Part shown: piece by piece, positions 1 through 7,573 of the stretch
Layout: each line of letters starts with the position of its first letter
Position numbering within the stretch: position 1 is the first letter of the stretch
Source: Fictibacillus halophilus
GTDB lineage: Bacteria; Bacillota; Bacilli; Bacillales; Fictibacillaceae
Length of the DNA: 64,000 bases
Assembly: GCF_016401385.1 (NCBI RefSeq)
Contig: NZ_JAEACF010000001.1
Location: 496,001-560,000, forward strand
Direction: 5' to 3'
Made by a program: the position numbers and the translations under genes
Notes under the pieces: generated by a model
What the model was told of the DNA's origin: nothing
What the model saw: the letters and a program-made list of their open reading frames with translations, nothing else
Database searches by the model: none

Positions 1-642
1 GTAGGATGGTTTGGGTTTAATGGAGGAAGTACCTTTGTAGTTGATGATGGATTTTTCGGATTTGTTGCGTTAAATACAAATCTTGCAGCTGGAGCAGGTG
101 CGGTTGCTGCACTTATTATTTCATGGATGGTTCTAGGGAAATCTGATATTCCGACGATATTAAACGGTGCGTTAGCAGGGCTTGTTGCCATCACGGCTTC
201 TTGTGCATTCGTTGAAACGTGGGCAGCCGTTCTGATCGGATTTGTTGCTGGAATCTTGGTATTCTATTCTGTTAAGTTCTTCGATAGATTAAAAGTAGAT
301 GACCCAATCTATGCATTAAGCGTTCACGGAGCTGCAGGAATATGGGGAACGTTATCTACAGGATTATTCGCGACACCAGAACTTGCTACAGTAGGGAAGC
401 CTGGATTGTTCTATGGCGGTGGATTTTCACAGCTTGGCGTTCAAGCGATGGGTGTGTCTGTGTCAGCGTTATACGCATTTGTTGTTTCCTTCGTTCTTTT
501 ATATGCTATGAAAAAAGTAATGAAAGGTCTTCGAGTTTCTGAAGAAGAAGAAATTATCGGCTTGGACGTAAGTGAACATGGAAACTATGGTTATCCAGAG
601 GCGTTCATCACAAATGAAGAAAAAAATAGAATCGCAAATTAA
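1..642 (+). CDS. amtB: Ammonium transporter, Amt/Rh family (C-terminal part; 5' end outside window)
   Basis: The reading frame is open from the first base, so the gene starts outside the window; about 213 C-terminal residues are visible. It is an integral membrane channel for ammonium uptake. The visible part has several hydrophobic helices and the family's conserved His motif SVHGAAGIWGTL near visible residue 109, which in Amt proteins lies in the conduction pore. It ends in a short acidic cytoplasmic tail. The next gene starts 5 bases after its stop and encodes a GlnD-like nucleotidyltransferase. No glnK/PII gene follows directly. In B. subtilis the orthologue nrgA is activated by TnrA, and a tnrA-like gene lies 1.8 kb downstream. 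The promoter is not visible. Confidence 0.93.
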   Translation, partial: VGWFGFNGGSTFVVDDGFFGFVALNTNLAAGAGAVAALIISWMVLGKSDIPTILNGALAGLVAITASCAFVETWAAVLIGFVAGILVFYSVKFFDRLKVDDPIYALSVHGAAGIWGTLSTGLFATPELATVGKPGLFYGGGFSQLGVQAMGVSVSALYAFVVSFVLLYAMKKVMKGLRVSEEEEIIGLDVSEHGNYGYPEAFITNEEKNRIAN

Positions 643-647
643 TAGAG

Positions 648-1679
648 GTGAATAGCATTGGGGGCATTCCTCAATGCTTTTATCACATAGGATGTGTAAA
701 TATGCCTTATTCGCAGATAAAAAGATGGCGTGATAATAAATGTGGCGAGCATCAACATTCGTCTCAAGCTTTAAATGATTTTCATGATGAATTGATGAGA
801 AAAGTCTTTGATTCTGCTCTTGAAAAACATATTGCAGAGTTTGGTCCTGTTCCTTGCCGTTACGCGTGGTTTGTAATGGGGAGTGCAGGTAGATCTGAAC
901 AAGCAATCATTTCGGATCAAGATCATGGTCTGATCTATGAAGAAAAGAGTGTTAAAACGAAACAATATTTTATTACATTCGGGAAAGAATTAGCGAATGG
1001 GTTAAACGAAGTCGGTTATCCGTATTGTGATGGGAATGTAATGAGTTCAAATCCTGTTTGGACTAAGTCAATCACAGAGTGGGAAGAGCAACTTTCAAAG
1101 TGGCTAACCGAAGAAAGCTTCGAGAGTATACGTTTTCTTCTTATTTTTTATGATGCACGAGTGCTTATTGGTGAAGAAGCTTATTGTAAGAAACTTAAAA
1201 AACTCATACATGATTGCTTGAAACAGAAACCTCATCTTTTAGAAAGGTTGTTAGAAAATACACAACATGTAAAAAAAGCGGTTGGTTTCTTTCATCAATT
1301 TTTAACAGAATCGCATGGCTCACATGCAGGAAGTATCGACCTGAAGCAATCGGGGTTCTTACCATATGTTAATAATGTACGTTTGCTTGCGATGAAAGAG
1401 AGTCTGGAAGCTACTTCTACTCTTTCAAGACTGAAGGAATTAAACGGCATGTCAAAATATAGTGTAGATCTTAGTTGGTGCGCTAAAGAATTTGAATTAC
1501 TTCTTCATTACAGGCTGAAATATCATAGAAAAACAACAGAAAACTATGACGACATACACTACTTAAATATCAAAGAACTTAGTAAAGATGATAGAAAAGA
1601 TATGAAGCATATCCTGTTAAACGGACAAAAATTACAAACTTACACCCAGTCGGTCATTAAGGGAACGATAGAAACATGA
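648..1679 (+). CDS. DUF294 nucleotidyltransferase-like protein (GlnD-related)
   Basis: The protein has about 343 residues. The motif MGSAGRSEQ followed by SDQDHGLIY (about residues 77-105) is the GS...DxD signature of the polymerase-beta nucleotidyltransferase fold as found in DUF294 and GlnD proteins; the C-terminal half matches the helical DUF294_C region. The usual N-terminal cNMP or CBS sensor domains are absent. Relatives of GlnD uridylylate PII proteins, but the target here is unknown. The start is uncertain: GTG at 648 has little Shine-Dalgarno, while ATG at 702 follows an AGGA. It lies 5 bases after amtB and overlaps the exonuclease gene by 4 bases (ATGA), so the three are probably co-transcribed. 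Confidence 0.82.
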   Translation: MNSIGGIPQCFYHIGCVNMPYSQIKRWRDNKCGEHQHSSQALNDFHDELMRKVFDSALEKHIAEFGPVPCRYAWFVMGSAGRSEQAIISDQDHGLIYEEKSVKTKQYFITFGKELANGLNEVGYPYCDGNVMSSNPVWTKSITEWEEQLSKWLTEESFESIRFLLIFYDARVLIGEEAYCKKLKKLIHDCLKQKPHLLERLLENTQHVKKAVGFFHQFLTESHGSHAGSIDLKQSGFLPYVNNVRLLAMKESLEATSTLSRLKELNGMSKYSVDLSWCAKEFELLLHYRLKYHRKTTENYDDIHYLNIKELSKDDRKDMKHILLNGQKLQTYTQSVIKGTIET

Positions 1680-2404
1680 GGATGAATCCGCTTATTCAAT
1701 TTATGAAGCAAGTGCAGGGGAAAATAAACTCAAGTGTTTATGCGTCATTACAAGGGCAATCAAGTCCTCAGCACGTCGCCTTTTTAAGGCAGCTTGAAAA
1801 AGAATTAAAAGTAGAGGAGAGTTTAACAGTTCCTCTTAAAGATTTAAATGCAGTGGTGTTCGATCTAGAAACTACTGGTTTTTTTCCTGAACAAGGTAAC
1901 CAGATTCTCTCAATAGGTGCTGTGAAGGTAAAAGGTGGAGAGGTACAGCAGGAAGAAACCTTTTATTCTCTCGCGCATTGTATGGGCGAACTTTCTCCTG
2001 AGATCAAAGAACTTACAGGAATAGACGAGAGTGATCTTCAACATGCTCCTCAATTATCTAAAGTTTTGGTAGATTTTTATGATTTTGCAAGAGGGCATGT
2101 TCTCGTGGCCCACCATGCAAGTCACGAAAAAAAGTTTCTTCAACACTATAATTGGAAATTGTTCCGAAGTCAGTTCAAGCACCGAATTGTAGATACTTCG
2201 TTCTTATTGAAAATCGCTGAACCAGAGGCTAATCTTGTTCGATTGGAAGATTGTTGTGAGCATTGCAACGTGCCTGTGATTAACCGGCATCATGCCTTAG
2301 GAGATGCGAAGATGACGGCGGAGCTTTGGAGTGTTTATGTAGCGCGTGTTCAGGAATTAGGAATTAAAAATTTGAGAGAGGTATATGAACGACTCTCCAG
2401 ATAA
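1676..2404 (+). CDS. DnaQ-like 3'-5' exonuclease (DEDDh family)
   Basis: A soluble protein of 242 residues. The Exo I motif FDLETTG (about residues 62-68), the Exo II region with HHASHEKKF and the Exo III pattern HHALGDAKMTAEL near residue 205 identify a DEDDh exonuclease like DNA polymerase III epsilon. The 60-residue N-terminal segment before the catalytic domain has no recognised domain. The start ATG overlaps the stop of the DUF294 gene (ATGA), so translation is probably coupled. A PolC-type replicase already carries its own exonuclease domain, so this is more likely an accessory nuclease; its link to ammonium transport is not evident. Confidence 0.85.
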   Translation: MRMNPLIQFMKQVQGKINSSVYASLQGQSSPQHVAFLRQLEKELKVEESLTVPLKDLNAVVFDLETTGFFPEQGNQILSIGAVKVKGGEVQQEETFYSLAHCMGELSPEIKELTGIDESDLQHAPQLSKVLVDFYDFARGHVLVAHHASHEKKFLQHYNWKLFRSQFKHRIVDTSFLLKIAEPEANLVRLEDCCEHCNVPVINRHHALGDAKMTAELWSVYVARVQELGIKNLREVYERLSR

Positions 2405-2442
2405 AACAGCTGACACCATAAAATTGGGAGTCAGCTGTTTTC
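2404..2442. terminator. Bidirectional rho-independent terminator
   Basis: An 11-bp stem (AAACAGCTGAC / GTCAGCTGTTT) with a 15-base loop separates the convergent exonuclease and tnrA-like genes; A and T runs flank it on both sides. Confidence 0.85.
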
Positions 2443-2755
2443 AATTTCTCATATTAAATTGAGCATTAATCTGTCCGCGAATCATTTTATTACGCTCGTC
2501 ACGTTTTTGCTTTTTCGTTAGTTCCTTCTTAATTTCATATGTTTGTACACCATCTTCAATTTGATCAGCAATTTCCATGAGACGTTCTACATCCGAAAAA
2601 GAGTATTTACGCGTTCCTTTACCTGTTCTTTCTGGAAATATGAGTTTTCTTTCTTCGTAGTAACGAATCTTACGTTCTGATAGTCCTGTTAGTTCACTGA
2701 TGATACCTATGGATATGACCTTTTTATCTTTATAAGAAAATTTATCAACCGACAT
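2441..2755 (-). CDS. tnrA: TnrA-like MerR-family nitrogen regulator (paralogue A)
   Basis: A protein of 104 residues of the MerR superfamily. The N-terminal winged helix-turn-helix reads [18 protein letters not shown] then [17 protein letters not shown] and [13 protein letters not shown], which matches B. subtilis TnrA closely and not GlnR. TnrA activates or represses nitrogen genes under nitrogen limitation and is held inactive by feedback-inhibited glutamine synthetase; the C-terminal contact region survives here as RGQINAQF. The start ATG follows AGGAGG. A second copy lies at 27176-27514 and is closer to canonical TnrA in its helix (RQIRYYEE). A perfect TnrA box sits upstream. The neighbouring amtB is a classical TnrA target. 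Confidence 0.9.
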   Translation of the reverse strand: MSVDKFSYKDKKVISIGIISELTGLSERKIRYYEERKLIFPERTGKGTRKYSFSDVERLMEIADQIEDGVQTYEIKKELTKKQKRDERNKMIRGQINAQFNMRN

Positions 2756-2826
2756 TTCGAGCCTCCTATTTTAAAATGTGATCAACCGGACAATTCAAAA
2801 TATTGTTATTTATTATATCATATTAA

Positions 2827-2843
2827 TGTTAGGTTTTCTTACA
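2827..2843. promoter_or_regulatory. TnrA box upstream of tnrA paralogue A
   Basis: TGTTAGGTTTTCTTACA matches the TnrA consensus TGTNA-N7-TNACA at all ten defined positions. It is 72 bases upstream of the tnrA-A start. Two promoter readings are possible on the minus strand: a TATAAT at 2812-2817, which would place the box over the -35 region (repression), or a weak TATTTT at 2797-2802, which would place its centre near -45 (activation). Binding by TnrA itself is inferred. Confidence 0.75.
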
Positions 2844-3043
2844 TATATTTTATTCCATACCATTTTCATATGTGAGCACAATTTATTAAGGGTTTGCGTT
2901 TTGTAAGGGAAATGAAAATGTAAGTATGCGAATCATTTATGGAGATAGGTATAAAAGAAGTTGAAAAAATATTCAGACATATGACATAATTAGCAGATAT
3001 TATATTGAAAGCGTTTTATTATAAGGAGAAGGAGGAACTGAAA

Positions 3044-4348
3044 TTGAACAATGAATTGAAATTAAACAATGAACTTACAACTGTTGCTCCAGCTAGTAAC
3101 GAACCTGTACCGCCTCAAACAATGGTTCAAAAGTTAAAAATGATCGGTCCTGGTTTTGTAGTAGCAGCAACAGGTGTAGGTACAGCAGATTTAGTAACTG
3201 CCATTGTAATCGGAACCTCATTCGGAATGACTTTTGTATGGGCAATCGTAATCGGTTCTATTTTAAAGTATTTCTTAAACGAAGGCGTTGGACGCTGGTA
3301 CCTCGCGACAGGGCAAACAATCCTCCAAGGTTGGCATTCGCTTGGGAAATGGGCGACTGGATATTTTGGTGTGTATTCGGTTATCTGGGGTTACATTTAC
3401 GGCGCAACTGCAGCCATGACTTGTGGATTAGGCATGCATGCGATGCTTCCGATCATGCCGATATGGGCTTGGGCAATCGTTCACTCATTATTAGGTTTTG
3501 CACTTGTGTGGACAGGTCGTTATTTGCTTTTTGAAAGAATAATGACGGTATTGATTGGAGTTATGTTTATTACAATTATTGGTACATCATTACTCTTTTT
3601 ACCTACAATCGGCGAATTTGCTGGTGGATTTGTACCAAAAATGCCAGACGGGTCGCTCATGTTAGCACTCGGATTAATAGGAGGAGTAGGCGGTACAATT
3701 ACCATGGCTTCTTATGGATATTGGCTACGAGAAAAGAATTGGAAAGGGAAAGCCTTTGTACCGATTATGAGACTTGATACAAAAGCTGCATATGTAATAA
3801 CGGGGCTTTTCACTATGGCTGCACTCGTGATCGGAGCTAAGTTCTTATTCGGAACGGATGTTAAGCTAGAAGGAGACCAAGGTCTTCTTAATCTTGCTGA
3901 ATTGCTAGGTCAAGAGTTTGGAACACCTTTGCGCTGGTTATTCTTGATCGCATTCTGGTCTGCTGCATTTACATCACTTCTTGGCGTCTGGAACGGTGTG
4001 CCGTATTTGTTTGCAGACTTCTTAAGAACAATCAAGACGAAAAAGGAAGACTTACATTCGATTAAACCTGTTACAGAAAAGGATAAATCTTATCGTGCTT
4101 ATCTAGCATGGCTGACATTCCCGCCAATGCTGATCTTCTTTTTTGGGAAGCCAGTTCAGCTGATCATTATCTATGGTGTGCTAGGAGCACTGTTCATGCC
4201 ATTTCTTGCAATCTCGCTCATTATCTTACTAAATTCTAAAAAAGTTGATGTGGAATATCGCAATAAGTGGTTAACAAACGCTGTCTTGATCGGGTGTCTC
4301 CTCATGTTTGCCTTCTTAGGAATCAATGAGCTGCAAAAGCTGTTTTAA
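3044..4348 (+). CDS. Nramp-family-like metal ion transporter
   Basis: An integral membrane protein of about 434 residues with around 11 hydrophobic helices. It resembles Nramp transporters overall, but the first helix reads GPGFVVAATGVGTADLVTA and lacks the metal-binding DPGN motif of MntH; the sixth helix carries TITMASYGYW in place of the usual MPHN region. The substrate is therefore uncertain; such divergent Nramp relatives include carriers not specific for manganese. I chose the TTG at 3044 because AAGGAGG lies 8 bases upstream; an upstream in-frame TTG at 3005 has no ribosome binding site. It is monocistronic, ending at a strong terminator. No Mn or Mg riboswitch is visible in the leader. 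Confidence 0.8.
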   Translation: MNNELKLNNELTTVAPASNEPVPPQTMVQKLKMIGPGFVVAATGVGTADLVTAIVIGTSFGMTFVWAIVIGSILKYFLNEGVGRWYLATGQTILQGWHSLGKWATGYFGVYSVIWGYIYGATAAMTCGLGMHAMLPIMPIWAWAIVHSLLGFALVWTGRYLLFERIMTVLIGVMFITIIGTSLLFLPTIGEFAGGFVPKMPDGSLMLALGLIGGVGGTITMASYGYWLREKNWKGKAFVPIMRLDTKAAYVITGLFTMAALVIGAKFLFGTDVKLEGDQGLLNLAELLGQEFGTPLRWLFLIAFWSAAFTSLLGVWNGVPYLFADFLRTIKTKKEDLHSIKPVTEKDKSYRAYLAWLTFPPMLIFFFGKPVQLIIIYGVLGALFMPFLAISLIILLNSKKVDVEYRNKWLTNAVLIGCLLMFAFLGINELQKLF

Positions 4349-4363
4349 TTAGAGCTATAATCA

Positions 4364-4395
4364 TAAAAAAGCCCACTAAACGGTGGGCTTTTGCC
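4364..4395. terminator. Bidirectional rho-independent terminator
   Basis: AAGCCCAC / GTGGGCTT stem with a 6-base loop, A-rich on the left and T-rich on the right. The stop codon of the convergent dehydrogenase gene lies inside the stem. Confidence 0.85.
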
Positions 4396-5356
4396 TTTCT
4401 ATAGCTTCTGTATTAACAATTCGTTTAGGGTTATCTTCAATTATGTAAGAGATAATGTTATCTACACTGGTTGATAAAAAATTGTGGAACATGTTGTCCG
4501 TCTTCCAACCAATGTGAGGCGTTAAAAGCACGTTATTAAGCTTCAGGATGGGGTGGTCCTGTCGGATTGGCTCTTCTGAAAAGACATCTAATCCAGCAGC
4601 TGCAAACCACTTTTGCGTTAATGCGTATACAAGTGAATCCTCGTCCAGCACTTCACCCCTTGATGTGTTAATAAGAAAAGCGTCGTTACGCATAAGTCTA
4701 AAATGTTCTTCTTTAAGTAGGTGCCGAGTTTCGGGTACAAGTCTTACTGAGATGACGACAAAGTGAGAGGTTTGAAGAAGTTCTTTTAAGTCTTTGTATT
4801 CAACCTCTTCTGCCTTCGCGCGCTCAGGAGTTAAACGAGGTCCCCACGCGATTGTATTCATATGAAAAGCTTTTGCAACCTTTGCCACACCCGAACCGAC
4901 TTTACCTAATCCTATAATACCTACCGTTTTGTTTTCCAGACCAAGACCAACAGATTCTATCCATTCACCTTTTTTCAGTCGTTGATCTAAATGCAATAGA
5001 TTTCGTGCGTGAACGAGCATCATGCCAAAGATTAATTCAACGACGGCAGCAGATCCTCCTGGAGTAGTAGCAACAGGAATATTAAGTCTAGTCGCCTCAT
5101 CCATATCGATGTGTGAAAGACCAGATCCGGTTTGTGCAATGAGTTTAATGTTTTTCAGTTGATTCAAAAGTTCTTTTGTGAATTTGGTACGTTCTCTGAT
5201 CGTTAAAATGACTTCAGCATGTTTGATTCGATGAATTAATTCGTGTTCTGTGGGCTTATCGGAATAAATGTCTACAATGAAGTATTTTCGTAACCGGTCT
5301 ATTTCAGGATTTGTTGCAAAGGTATGTTCCCAATCATCTAATACTACAAGTTTCAT
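4376..5356 (-). CDS. D-isomer-specific 2-hydroxyacid dehydrogenase family protein
   Basis: A cytosolic NAD(P)-dependent oxidoreductase of about 326 residues. The Rossmann motif GIIGLGKVG lies in the middle, and the catalytic triad residues appear in order as Arg in NTSRGEV, Glu in DVFSEEP and His in LLTPHIG. The exact 2-hydroxyacid is not predictable. The likely start is ATG at 5356 (protein begins MKLVVLDDW) behind AGGAG at a somewhat long spacing of 11; the frame is open 13 codons further. It lies 53 bases downstream of the ferredoxin reductase gene on the same strand and may be transcribed with it. Confidence 0.87.
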   Translation of the reverse strand: MKLVVLDDWEHTFATNPEIDRLRKYFIVDIYSDKPTEHELIHRIKHAEVILTIRERTKFTKELLNQLKNIKLIAQTGSGLSHIDMDEATRLNIPVATTPGGSAAVVELIFGMMLVHARNLLHLDQRLKKGEWIESVGLGLENKTVGIIGLGKVGSGVAKVAKAFHMNTIAWGPRLTPERAKAEEVEYKDLKELLQTSHFVVISVRLVPETRHLLKEEHFRLMRNDAFLINTSRGEVLDEDSLVYALTQKWFAAAGLDVFSEEPIRQDHPILKLNNVLLTPHIGWKTDNMFHNFLSTSVDNIISYIIEDNPKRIVNTEAIERQKPTV

Positions 5357-5409
5357 CCCACGAAAAACTCCTATCATTTTATATTGATATATCACCCAAT
5401 ATTTTTTGT

Positions 5410-6459
5410 TTATCTCACCATCTGCTTGACGAGCTCGCGATTACGTTCTTTAAACACCTCATTATGCGAGGAAACCATCGCAACTTTTTGTGCATCAGGG
5501 TGAATGAACTGTTTTGCTTTATTTATTGCATTTGCAGCGTCTTGAAAAGCACCAGAGATTAAATTTAACTTTCCATCATGTTTGAGGATATCCCCAGCTG
5601 CATATAATCCTGGGATAGAAGATTCACTATTAGCGTTTCCTGCGATATAAAAGTTGTCCGCTAGTTCAATGTTCAACCCACTGTTTCCTAACAGAGATGT
5701 ATCTTGTTCATAGCCATGGTTTATAATGACTTCATCGATAGGGAGATAAGAAATCTCACCTGTTTCGTGATTCGTTAACTCAATCTGTTCAATGACTTCA
5801 TGGTTGGGACACGCAAATAATTTAGATATTGACGTATTGAAAATGCAATCAGCACAGCTGTTCATCAATTGTGTGACTTGCGCTTCATGTCCAGCGAGGT
5901 TTCCTTTTCGATATGTCAGATACACTTTTTTTGCAATTGGAACTAATTCATTTGCCCAATCTATTGCGGTATTCCCGCCACCTGAGATGACAACAATCTT
6001 ATCTTTAAAGTGTTGAAGGGACTTAACCGTATAGTTTAAGTTGGACACTTCGAACCTTTCAGCACCCTCTATATCTAGCCGTTGAGGGTTTAAGATACCG
6101 CTTCCAACTGCAACGATAACCGTTTTAGAAAAGTGCTTTTCACCGGAAGAACCCTGCAAAATGAAAATTCCATTTTCATCCCGCGAAATAGATTCTACTT
6201 TTTCATTTAGTGATACTTCAGGTTTAAATGTTAGTCCTTGTTCAACAAGTTTTTCAATTAGCTTTGCACCTGGAAGTGGAGTATGTCCGCCAACATCCCA
6301 AATCATTTTTTCCGGATATACATGAATTTTTCCACCCAGTTGTGGTTGGAACTCTATGATCTTGGTCTTCATTTCACGAAGACCACTGTAAAAGGCTGAA
6401 TAAAGGCCAGCGGGACCACCGCCGATAATGGTAACATCAAAAACGTTATGTTGGTCCAT
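5410..6459 (-). CDS. ycgT: Ferredoxin/flavodoxin-NADP+ reductase, thioredoxin-reductase-like (YcgT type)
   Basis: A flavoprotein of 349 residues. The FAD motif IIGGGPAGLYSAFYSGL is at residues 11-27, the NADPH motif VISGGGNTAIDWA in the middle, and a second FAD-contact segment GLYAAGDI near residue 290. The CxxC redox pair of true thioredoxin reductases is absent, as in the ferredoxin-NADP reductases YumC and YcgT. It supplies electrons from NADPH to ferredoxin or flavodoxin. The start follows AAAAGGAG. A Fur-like operator lies 31 bases upstream, which favours the iron-regulated ycgT over yumC. Confidence 0.87.
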   Translation of the reverse strand: MDQHNVFDVTIIGGGPAGLYSAFYSGLREMKTKIIEFQPQLGGKIHVYPEKMIWDVGGHTPLPGAKLIEKLVEQGLTFKPEVSLNEKVESISRDENGIFILQGSSGEKHFSKTVIVAVGSGILNPQRLDIEGAERFEVSNLNYTVKSLQHFKDKIVVISGGGNTAIDWANELVPIAKKVYLTYRKGNLAGHEAQVTQLMNSCADCIFNTSISKLFACPNHEVIEQIELTNHETGEISYLPIDEVIINHGYEQDTSLLGNSGLNIELADNFYIAGNANSESSIPGLYAAGDILKHDGKLNLISGAFQDAANAINKAKQFIHPDAQKVAMVSSHNEVFKERNRELVKQMVR

Positions 6460-6489
6460 AAGGTTCGCTCCTTTTTGGAACTTTAATAT

Positions 6490-6504
6490 TGATTATCATT
6501 CTCA
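6490..6504. promoter_or_regulatory. Fur box upstream of ycgT-like gene
   Basis: Read on the minus strand, TGAGAATGATAATCA matches the Bacillus Fur 7-1-7 consensus TGATAATNATTATCA at 12 of 14 defined positions. It is 31 bases upstream of the ycgT start, as expected for an iron-repressed promoter. Confidence 0.7.
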
Positions 6505-6653
6505 ATTAGTAGTATACAGTCATATTGAATACTTTACAATCTGAAAATCAAAAGTCTTCATAAGAAAGAATAGAAGGTGATCAGCTAAAGATGTAGAAGG
6601 TTAAATTATAGGATGTTTAATTTTTAATATTTCGCATAAAAAAGGAGCTATTT

Positions 6654-7076
6654 ATGTACGAGCAAAAGACAAAAGAAACCGACCAAAGCGTTGTTGAGTT
6701 TATCGAGAATGTGGATAGTCCAAAAAAAAGAGAAGATGCATATAAACTGCTTGATATCTTTTCACAGGCAACTGGTTTTGCAGCAAAGATGTGGGGACCG
6801 AGCATTATTGGATTCGGCTCATATCATTACAAATACAAGTCAGGGCATGAAGGGGATGCACCACTTGTTGGTTTCTCACCAAGAAAAGCTAAGATCAGTC
6901 TATACTTTGCCCCGGGAGATCCGGAACGCGCTGAGCTGCTTCAGCACTTCGGCAAACATACAACGGGCGCCGCTTGTGTATACATTAATAAACTAGCTGA
7001 TGTTGATGTGGATGTGTTAAAACAACTGATTAACAAGTCAACTGAGTTTCTATTAAAAACATATCCACAAGAATAG
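6654..7076 (+). CDS. DUF1801 domain protein (YdhG-like)
   Basis: A soluble protein of 140 residues. The segment GFGSYHYKY followed by LVGFSPRKAKISLYF matches the DUF1801/YdhG fold (SCOP YdhG-like, related to iron-chaperone frataxin-like folds by annotation only). No catalytic residues are assigned and the cellular role is unknown. The start ATG follows AAAAGGAG with good spacing. It appears monocistronic, divergent from ycgT; the 195-base intergenic region contains the Fur box nearer to ycgT. Confidence 0.78.
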   Translation: MYEQKTKETDQSVVEFIENVDSPKKREDAYKLLDIFSQATGFAAKMWGPSIIGFGSYHYKYKSGHEGDAPLVGFSPRKAKISLYFAPGDPERAELLQHFGKHTTGAACVYINKLADVDVDVLKQLINKSTEFLLKTYPQE

Positions 7077-7120
7077 TTGATTCTTTTAGATTGTGCGTGC
7101 TCTCGTGTTCCTTATTTGGA

Positions 7121-7222
7121 ATGGCGATCGGAATTGCCGTCGGTATAGCGATTGGGATAGCGCTCGATAGCATTGGATTGGGTATTGGAATAGGCATTGC
7201 AATAGGAATTGCTTTTGGTTAG
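7121..7222 (+). CDS. Possible glycine-zipper micro-protein
   Basis: A frame of 33 codons, beginning ATG, made almost wholly of Gly, Ala and Ile in a GxxxG-like pattern (MAIGIAVGIAIGIALD at the start, ending GIAFG), interrupted once by LDSIG. Such sequences form tightly packed membrane helices. There is no convincing ribosome binding site at the ATG and the frame stays open upstream through TTG/GTG codons, so the start is unclear. It could be a real small membrane protein, or the remnant of a longer glycine-zipper protein. Confidence 0.4.
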   Translation: MAIGIAVGIAIGIALDSIGLGIGIGIAIGIAFG

Positions 7223-7239
7223 GATCAAAATAATACTTA

Positions 7240-7268
7240 AAAAGGAGCCCAGTTTTGGACTCCTTTTA
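7240..7268. terminator. Hairpin terminator
   Basis: AAAAGGAG / CTCCTTTT arms with inner CC/GG pairs, followed by a T-rich stretch. It serves the plus-strand frame before it and possibly the small minus-strand gene that ends at 7273. Confidence 0.65.
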
Positions 7269-7272
7269 TTAA

Positions 7273-7389
7273 TTAATGTTTTTTATGACAGCCGCAGCTT
7301 TTCTTTTTCTTTTTCTTGCAACGCTTACATTTTAGATAGATATAGCTTGAAGAAGACTCACATTTATCTTTTTTCTTCCAAGAACCCAT
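7273..7389 (-). CDS. Cys/Lys-rich 38-residue small protein
   Basis: A frame of 38 codons on the minus strand with a good ribosome binding site (GGGGTG, 7 bases before ATG). The product starts MGSWKKKDKCESSSSYIYL and ends in a very basic Cys-rich tail (CKRCKKKKKKSCGCHKKH), with five cysteines and eighteen or so lysines, arginines and histidines. The Cys pattern suggests cross-linking or metal binding; small Cys-rich basic proteins are common among spore-coat-associated proteins, but no family is recognised. The upstream sequence has a CATATAAT element at about 7440-7447 that could be a sigma-A or sigma-E -10 box. Confidence 0.55.
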   Translation of the reverse strand: MGSWKKKDKCESSSSYIYLKCKRCKKKKKKSCGCHKKH

Positions 7390-7573
7390 TTAAATCACCC
7401 CATTATTTTCACAACACCTTTGTTTGGTGCTGGTAATACATTATATGCAGGAAAAGGACAAGTTGATTAGACATCTAGATGAGTGAAAACGTACATTTTT
7501 TTGTAATCTATCCATATGTAATGTTTTGTAAAACATGCTATCATAAAGCAAAATAGTAGGAGTTGATTGAAAA

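Noticed and set aside
499..906. Minus-strand frame of 135 codons opposite amtB and the DUF294 gene
   Set aside because: It overlaps two recognisable plus-strand genes and its product has no domain and no ribosome binding site.
3044..4348. Calling the carrier MntH with a TnrA- or MntR-controlled promoter
   Set aside because: DPGN is missing, and the sequences TGTGAGCACAATTTATT and TGTAAGTATGCGAATCA upstream fail the TnrA pattern in the right half.
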